DNA from: Euleptes europaea
Taxonomy: Eukaryota > Chordata > Lepidosauria > Squamata > Sphaerodactylidae
Length of the DNA: 64,000 nucleotides
Direction: 5' to 3'
NCBI RefSeq assembly: GCF_029931775.1
Contig: NC_079317.1
Location: 67,797,895-67,861,894 of the forward strand
Position 1 is the first letter of the stretch. Every line of letters starts with the position of its first letter. The notes under the pieces are model-generated. The model was not told where the DNA came from. It ran no database searches and saw only the letters and a list, made by a program, of their open reading frames with translations. Shown in pieces: positions 58,318 through 64,000 of this stretch. The translations under genes and the position numbers were made by a program.

Positions 58318-58627
58318 GGGTTGAAATTAAATCAAAAGACTTTCTGTCTAGACATTAAGTTGGATTTTCTATCAGTGGAAGGTTCCTCATGGGACAGGTT
58401 TCTGTGGGAGGTGGTAAGCTCTCCTTCCCTGGAGGTTTTGAAGCAGAGGTTGGATGGCCATCTGTCAGCAATGCTGCTTCGGTGACCTTCAGCAGATGCT
58501 GTGAGGACAGGTATTTTGGCCATCATCTAGTCATGGCGTGGGGGTCACTAGGGATATTGGGGTGATTTTCCTGCATTGTGCAGGGGTTGGACTAGATGAT
58601 CTTGGTGGTCCCTTCCAACTCCACATT
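58318..58627 (+). mobile_element. CR1 LINE 3' end
   Basis: The last coding part (GGAGGTTTTGAAGCAGAGGT, TGGATGGCCATCTGTC) and the terminus GGACTAGATGATCTTGGTGG, CCCTTCCAACTCC, ATTTCTAT are close to the CR1 consensus and in plus orientation. It lies in the SINE at 58234-58870. Its left end is placed approximately. Confidence 0.88.
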
Positions 58628-58780
58628 TCTATATCCTCCACAAGAGCAGCTAACGCCAACTGGGTGACTAGGTGATTTTCCTGCATTGTGCAGGGGTTGG
58701 ACTAGATGATCTTGGTGGTCCCTTCCAACTCCACATTTCTATATCCTCCACAAGAGCAGCTAACGCCAACTGGGTGACCT
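58561..58780 (+). repeat. 110-bp perfect tandem duplication across a CR1/SINE boundary
   Basis: 58561-58668 and 58671-58778 are identical, with a period of 110. Each unit holds the last 67 bases or so of CR1 and about 40 bases of SINE. Identity implies a recent event. Confidence 0.95.
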
Positions 58781-61442
58781 TGATCGGATTACACCCTCTT
58801 GGCCCCACCGGCCTCGTGTGGTGTCTGTTGCGGGGAGGGGAGGATGATTGTGAAACATGAAAGAAAATAAAAGGAACCCTCTGCTTCACTTCATTATTTC
58901 ACTCGGGTGCCCCCTTTCATCGCAGTAGAATTATAAGTGGTTTATTTTGCTGCAGATCTATTAATTGAACTGGGATTGATAAACTAAAAGGGAAAGAGCG
59001 CTGGTTTGTTTCATTTTGCTGTGCCCAGTTGCTGACCTGGGAATTGATACACTAAAAAGGGGATGAGCTACTTTTCTGTTATCTTTTTTGGCCAGTCACA
59101 TTTCCTTAATGGGGTAATTTGGCTTGATAGGAACAATTCATTGTCGTCTCTAGTCCTTTGCAATTTCGGCTATGGGCCATGCCTCCAAATCTGTGCTGAA
59201 TGCCCATATGAAAGGGTGCTGCGCCCCCCCCCTCTTGCTGCAGCAGGACGGAAAGGGAAGGACCCACACACACGCGCCAGGCAAAAGGCCTGATCTGCAG
59301 AGGCAGCTACTTCAGGCAAACCTGCTAGCACATGAGTCTGGGAAGCGCGTGCCCGTGCCATGAACCATTAAGGACTTCCTTAGCCGAGCATCACACAGCA
59401 GCTGTGTTTAGGGGCTTGCCCAAACTCTGGCATGCCTAGTCGCCAGGGTGAATACATTAGAGACCTGGCAGGCCAAGCCCCCATCTACCACTAGGGAGTC
59501 AGGTAACGCCCCCTCATACATCGGGGTGACATTGGGTAGAGGCGGCCTGTGTGCCTGGTTTACCGGCATGGGCAGCGAAGGGGGGGACATGTGGGGCTAG
59601 GGCATAGGGCAGCGTGGTTCCTAGTCGAGCCTTCACCTCAGGATAGAGGCGGTGGCCTATATGGCTGCTGATCCACCTGGCATTCACCTCACCCAGAAGG
59701 GACTAGGTATAATTTTACCCCGATTGAAACCAATTCTTGCCCAAGTAAGAACAAGGGTAAGGTTATGCTGCAGACTGTACCTTGTTAGTTGGTTGTCAGG
59801 CTACACTGTCTTTATGGGGCTGGTTTAAGGCTCATGCCCGTAAAGGGCATTGCACCTCACTATTCACATGAGCAATGACTACAGGCAAGAGAGCTGCAAG
59901 TGACTCGGGACTATGGACTAGGATGAAGCATTTTAGTTCAAGGGTTTCACACGAGGAGTGCACTTGGTGGGACTTTTAATGAGATGAGCTATGGCTTTTG
60001 TGGGTTGGCTCATGGTTCAAGGGCAATGTGTATACCGGCAGGCCTGGCAAGGGTGACGCGGGGGGCAGAACAGGTGATAGAGAGTTTTTGCTGGAATATA
60101 ACCAGGGCAGGTGTCACCACACTTGTGACAGGTAAGGGCATGCTGGTAATAATTGTTGCGGCCTCCACCCTAAGCCCTCCTGTTTCTGAGCCCATACCGC
60201 CCTGTTGCTTTGGGTTGTCCCACTGCATCTGGCATCACCAGTTTCACTACATAATTCTGTTGTAGCCGCAGCTGGTTTTTTCCCTATTCCTCTCCCCAGT
60301 GCATCTTGGACTGACCCCCCCACCCTTGTTTTAAACTCAATGGATTGTGGTATGTTCATAAGACTATGCCTGTGGGCATCTCCATTTTACAGGCTGCCTT
60401 GAAGGCCTTTAACATGTTCTATGAAGGGGATGCAACACATGGGTCATGCTCCTCAGTGCCAGTCAATATTGCTTGGCTTATTCACAGCCTATCTTCTATA
60501 GTTCGGCATACCTCAGGCACCTATGATAATGGTGGACACATTACAGCTTTCAAGTCCTGAGTTCCCAAGTGTTGGCACCGCCTCTTATGGGGTGGCTTCG
60601 ATGGTAGATGACATGGCAATGTAACTTATAGGGTTCACCTCCCCCTGCATGGCCTTACTTTGCGTATCCCTCAGGGTGTGGTACCCTAAGGCTCCTGTGG
60701 ATTATAGACATATGCCCTACTGTCTTACCCCTGGGGTTCCTCAGTCACCTATGCCATTCCTGCTAATTTGGTTCGGTGTGTTATGCCTCCTTCCACCACA
60801 CAGTTAGCGACCTATGGGCCTGTGGGGGTGGGTCCCCTTTTCGGCACATGTGGCATGGATCTGACCACCAGTTCTGTTGGGAACCTGTGGGTTCATTGGC
60901 CTTGAGCTTTGGGCTCAACAGATTGTGGTGTGATAAGGTGTTACATATGGGCCTCGGTATCTTGTGCCACCTTAGGCCTTTTTGACAATTTTCCTGGATG
61001 GTCTTTCAGACCACTCATGCACCCTTTCCTGTCATGTACCCTTCTGATTTCCTTCCTGGACCGTGGATGGTGCTCCATTCTGCCAGGGTGAATACTGCTG
61101 CCATGGTGGGAGCCTCTGTGCTCACTGTTTATGGGATGTGTCTATTGCAGGAAGCATCCGCTAACATGTCCTCTCATTTCAGCTCTACATTGGAGAAGGG
61201 CTAGACCCTTTGTGTGCAGCCTCGGGTCCCAGAACTGTATGGTTGCAGCTTTACAGGTGGCTCCCAGTGACATACTGATCACGCAGTGCTCCTGTTTCAT
61301 ATGCCCAGGGTAACACCGACCGCCGTTTTGGGGTCAGGAAGGAATTTTTCCTACAGGCCAGATTGGCCATTGGCCCTGTGGGTTTTTGCCTTCCTCTGGG
61401 CAGTGGGCAGGTGTCACTTGGTAAAAAACCCGGGAATGGGTT

Positions 61443-61673
61443 TTGGAGTTGGAGCTGCCTGAGCCTGACAGGGTGGACTTTGCCAGGAAGAAGATGTGCC
61501 GTGCTATGGGCCGTTTTATCGAGACACTTGGGGGTGTCATGATTCGCCACACGGAGATGTCATTCAGGTCACAGGAGCTGTGTCGCCCTGATGGAGTGCA
61601 CCTGTTTGACTGGGGTCAGGATCTGTGGCTGCACGATATTCGGGGCTCGCTACTTTGTTGGTCACAGCAGTAG
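61443..61673 (+). pseudogene. SGNH hydrolase-like C-terminal remnant of the Ngaro-type fossil
   Basis: The frame contains LCRPDGVHLFDWGQDLWLHD. The Asp-x-x-His group (DGVH) matches the last conserved block of SGNH hydrolases. It lies directly upstream of B1, where vertebrate Ngaro elements are known to encode such a domain. It is only a fragment of a broken element. Confidence 0.55.
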
Positions 61674-61710
61674 GAGCGTTGGCGGGAGCAGGGCGGTAGT
61701 CCCTGCTCTT

Positions 61711-62147
61711 TGGCGGGTTTTTGCATGGGGTCTGATCCAAGAAGGGAAGATGTGCTTTTCCTTCCCGTTTGTGGGGACCCCCATAAGGGGTCTTGGGATG
61801 GAGTACAACAGCGATGCCCAGCTCGGGGGCCTGTATTGGGTGCTCCAATCCCAGGTGGCGCTGGCTCCACACAGAGATGTGCGTCCGGTGGGGCCACCTA
61901 AGTGCTACTCCGGTGCTGTGCCCACAGGTGGTTGGGCTGTTTATCGATGCTTTCGATATATATCGGGTTACAGGGTGGTGACCCGATATCTTGGATCCGC
62001 CCCCATGGTTTTTCCGCCAATGCTCCATTCTGTTGTGATCAATAAAAACTGTGGCCATTTACTTCCCAAAAAGTACGTGTATGTGTGTTTATTTAAGGTT
62101 ACTTCTCCTTCCCCTTTCCTTGGAGCCGCTTGCCCGTGAGTCCACAA
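61711..62147 (+). repeat. Split direct repeat B1
   Basis: 437 bases shared with B2. It ends in CCGTGAGTCCACAA, inverse to the ATTGTGGACTTA near the start of A. An AATAAA signal occurs in GATCAATAAAAACTGTGG, about 100 bases before the end, so the transcript end probably lies in B. Confidence 0.93.
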
Positions 62148-62403
62148 AAAAGGGGGACCTGACTAATCAGGTCCCCCCATTGTGGACTTACCGGACAGGA
62201 TGCAAGAAAGGGGGAAAGGTCTCCACCAGGCTGGACTGCAGTCCGTCGCCGTCTCGCGAGGCTACTCTTGCCTGGGGGTTTCTCCCCCTCCCCCGCCCTT
62301 CCCAGCGGTTGGGCGAGGCGTCCTGACGTCACCCTTTCCCGCGGCAATTTAAAGCCGGCGTAGACCAGCAGCCATCCTGTTTTGCTGCAGGACGGCGAGG
62401 TTT
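62148..62403 (+). repeat. Split direct repeat A2
   Basis: Second copy of A, 256 bases, directly joined to B1. It diverges from A1 after GGCGAGGTTT and is followed by a 62-bp segment not found elsewhere in the window. Confidence 0.93.
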
Positions 62404-62465
62404 CCCGCCCACCCTCCCTATGTTCTGTAGTTATGTGTTTGATTTTCTTTTGTCACAGTTTGTTC

Positions 62466-62902
62466 TGGCGGGTTTTTGCATGGGGTCTGATCCAAGAAGG
62501 GAAGATGTGCTTTTCCTTCCCGTTTGTGGGGACCCCCATAAGGGGTCTTGGGATGGAGTACAACAGCGATGCCCAGCTCGGGGGCCTGTATTGGGTGCTC
62601 CAATCCCAGGTGGCGCTGGCTCCACACAGAGATGTGCGTCCGGTGGGGCCACCTAAGTGCTACTCCGGTGCTGTGCCCACAGGTGGTTGGGCTGTTTATC
62701 GATGCTTTCGATATATATCGGGTTACAGGGTGGTGACCCGATATCTTGGATCCACCCCCATGGTTTTTCCGCCAATGCTCCATTCTGTTGTGATCAATAA
62801 AAACTGTGGCCATTTACTTCCCAAAAAGTACGTGTATGTGTGTTTATTTAAGGTTACTTCTCCTTCCCCTTTCCTTGGAGCCGCTTGCCCGTGAGTCCAC
62901 AA
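62466..62902 (+). repeat. Split direct repeat B2
   Basis: Second copy of B, 437 bases, forming the right end of the element; sequence after CCACAA is unique flank. Confidence 0.93.
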
Positions 62903-62927
62903 TGTCCCTTTGTCTTGTTGGCTACTC

Positions 62928-62981
62928 GCTATTATCATAACCATTGAAATTCCGGCTATTATCATAACCATTGAAATTCCG
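62928..62981. repeat. Two-copy 27-bp perfect tandem repeat
   Basis: GCTATTATCATAACCATTG followed by AAATTCCG occurs twice without a gap, 25 bases beyond the right end of the Ngaro-type element. Confidence 0.95.
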
Positions 62982-63589
62982 TCCCATCCAGGCAGACTAG
63001 TAACTGAAAGCCAATTACAAAACATACAGAAATCACCTCCTTCTCTTCACTGGCAGAGAAAGGAGTTGATTTCTTCCCTTCTTCACTACAATGTTATATA
63101 CTTTGTTGCACTCTGTTCCTGAGGATCCTCAGAGTTTCATAACGGCTTTTTGGGACAAGCATCATGCTGCTGGTAGCAGAGGAAGGTGGGCATGATCTGC
63201 TACACTAACTCCCTCTGTGAGCTTTCCCACTGAGATCCGACACATTGTCTATGGAGTGTGTTTTTCTTCATATTTTTGCACTATAACTGCACCGATCTGG
63301 ACTGCCAGATCTTAAGTTTGATTTGAAGCATAACAGCACGCTATTTTTTTTAAAGTGGCATCTCTTGATTAGGCTGTGTGCAAGATGAGGTGTTCTAATG
63401 TCATCTGGGAAGCTATTTACATTTTATACAAGAACTGAAGGGGCATTGTAGGTCCTAGCTATTGTCACTCAACAACATTTATGACTTTGACCTAGAAAAT
63501 CTAAAAAGGGCCAGTTTCCAGTCAATGAGTATAAACATCAATATAGCTGATCCTCAATTTGGCCAAATCAGTGGATACTTAAATCGGAG
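62982..63589. other. Unannotated stretch, no gene seen
   Basis: No domain or named repeat. The 133-codon frame at 63462-63863 runs into the dispersed repeat and is not considered a gene. Confidence 0.5.
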
Positions 63590-63930
63590 ATTGGAGCCAT
63601 CAACAAACAAGACAGACTGTTCTACACACTTGAAAAATGCCCCAGATTTGCAGAAAAATATGAAATCTTTAAAAAAAATATATTGGGGAATAAACCCCCC
63701 ACCCTCCAAAATAGAAGCAGTGCCTATATATTTAAGAAATGAATGCCTGCTCACTGGCAACAGTACTGCCAGCCTTCAAACCTTGGTTTCTCTCAGTAAA
63801 AGGCAGGGGGAGGGGGCATGGCCTCTCCAGGGTTGTTTTGGCCTTTACGGGAAGACTCATTGAGGCCAGGCCAAGCAGCAACCACCAGGCGACATGTGAC
63901 TCTGTATTATCCATCAAACACAAATATGCT
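63590..63930 (+). repeat. Unnamed dispersed repeat, copy 2
   Basis: It aligns with 13208-13560: GGAGCCATCAACAAACAAGA, CCCCAGATTTGCAGAAAAAT, TGCCAGCCTTCAAACCTTGG, GGGGGAGGGGGCATGGCC and TTGTTTTGGCCTTTA in the same order. The X-box-like palindrome of copy 1 is not preserved here. Confidence 0.6.
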
Positions 63931-64000
63931 TTCTCATAGCATACAATAGGTAATGGTTGTTTGATTCATAAAATAATCAAGAGGAGAGTATATGAAGGTA

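Larger units (their letters stand above)
58234..58870 (+). mobile_element. tRNA-derived SINE split by CR1 and a tandem duplication
   Basis: The head (GCCAACATGGTCTAGTGGTT, then CCGGGTTTGATTCCC) lies at 58234-58302. The body resumes after the CR1 copy with CTCCACAAGAGCAGCTAACG, ACTGGGTGACCTTG and GTGTGGTGTCTGTTGCGGGG. The order of events is SINE insertion, CR1 insertion into it, then duplication of the CR1/SINE boundary. Confidence 0.82.
56234..62902 (+). mobile_element. Ngaro-type (tyrosine-recombinase) retroelement fossil with split direct repeats
   Basis: Repeats are ordered A1 (56234-56489), body, B1 (61711-62147), A2 (62148-62403), a 62-bp spacer, B2 (62466-62902). B1 abuts A2. This A-B-A-B order is the split direct repeat layout known for Ngaro and PAT elements, and no target duplication is seen, as expected. 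Within the body a hydrolase-like remnant lies just before B1 (61443-61673), a domain reported for vertebrate Ngaro elements, and short stretches near 60.35-60.8 kb faintly resemble a tyrosine recombinase. I could not find a reverse transcriptase. The body is broken, with well over ten breaks, and holds a SINE/CR1 nest. Each repeat pair is more than 99% identical by eye, suggesting a young insertion of an already defective copy. Confidence 0.72.

Noticed and set aside
56234-62902. Ordinary LTR retroelement or endogenous retrovirus with two long terminal repeats
   Set aside because: The repeats are split and ordered A-B-A-B, B1 abuts A2, and no target duplication flanks the whole; this fits a Ngaro-type element better.

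Overview
The window looks like gene-poor (intergenic or intronic) DNA of a squamate reptile, most likely a lizard. The evidence is its repeat content: three tRNA-headed SINE families typical of squamates, a 5S-rRNA-headed SINE, CR1 and L2-like LINEs, a Penelope-like element with a GIY-YIG domain, short hAT and Tc1/mariner-type elements, and a Ngaro-type tyrosine-recombinase retroelement fossil. I recognise no host protein-coding exon, functional tRNA or rRNA gene, or CRISPR array. The open frames present are short and either belong to mobile elements or look like chance.

Layout. 0-17 kb: scattered old repeats. They include a minus-strand CR1-clade LINE (1.87-4.05 kb) with coiled-coil, esterase-like and endonuclease remnants and a tRNA SINE inside it, and a MITE-like repeat at 7.8 kb. 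17.1-25.7 kb: a 4,320-bp-period tandem duplication whose copies look identical. Each copy carries a GC-rich, hairpin-laden MITE-like element and an L2-like LINE tail; the junction has microhomology and a 13-bp repeat. 26-33 kb: a TA-flanked inverted-repeat transposon holding a SINE, a LINE 3' end, and a hAT element with an 8-bp target duplication. 33.67-35.26 kb: a Penelope-like insertion made of two 728-bp arms in perfect inverted orientation, with one 12-bp target-site duplication around the whole. 37-46 kb: sparse; a hAT remnant and an L2-like LINE (41.9-44.3 kb). 46.8-49.2 kb: a second inverted-repeat pair followed directly by an L2-like LINE that a SINE has split. 49.9-55.8 kb: two hAT MITEs with perfect 8-bp target duplications, SINEs, an L2 3' end, and a short SINE/LINE tail with a 12-bp duplication.

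56.23-62.90 kb holds the largest element. Its repeats lie in the order A1-body-B1-A2-B2, the split direct repeat layout of Ngaro/PAT-type retroelements. The body has a hydrolase-like remnant, and a SINE/CR1 nest with its own 110-bp tandem duplication. The body is broken, yet the repeat pairs are almost identical.

No genes act together here; the window is a record of transposition, nesting and local duplication. The observations most worth following are the perfect Penelope palindrome, the 4.3-kb tandem duplication with its patched junction, the split-direct-repeat element, and the unassigned inverted pair at 46.8-47.3 kb.
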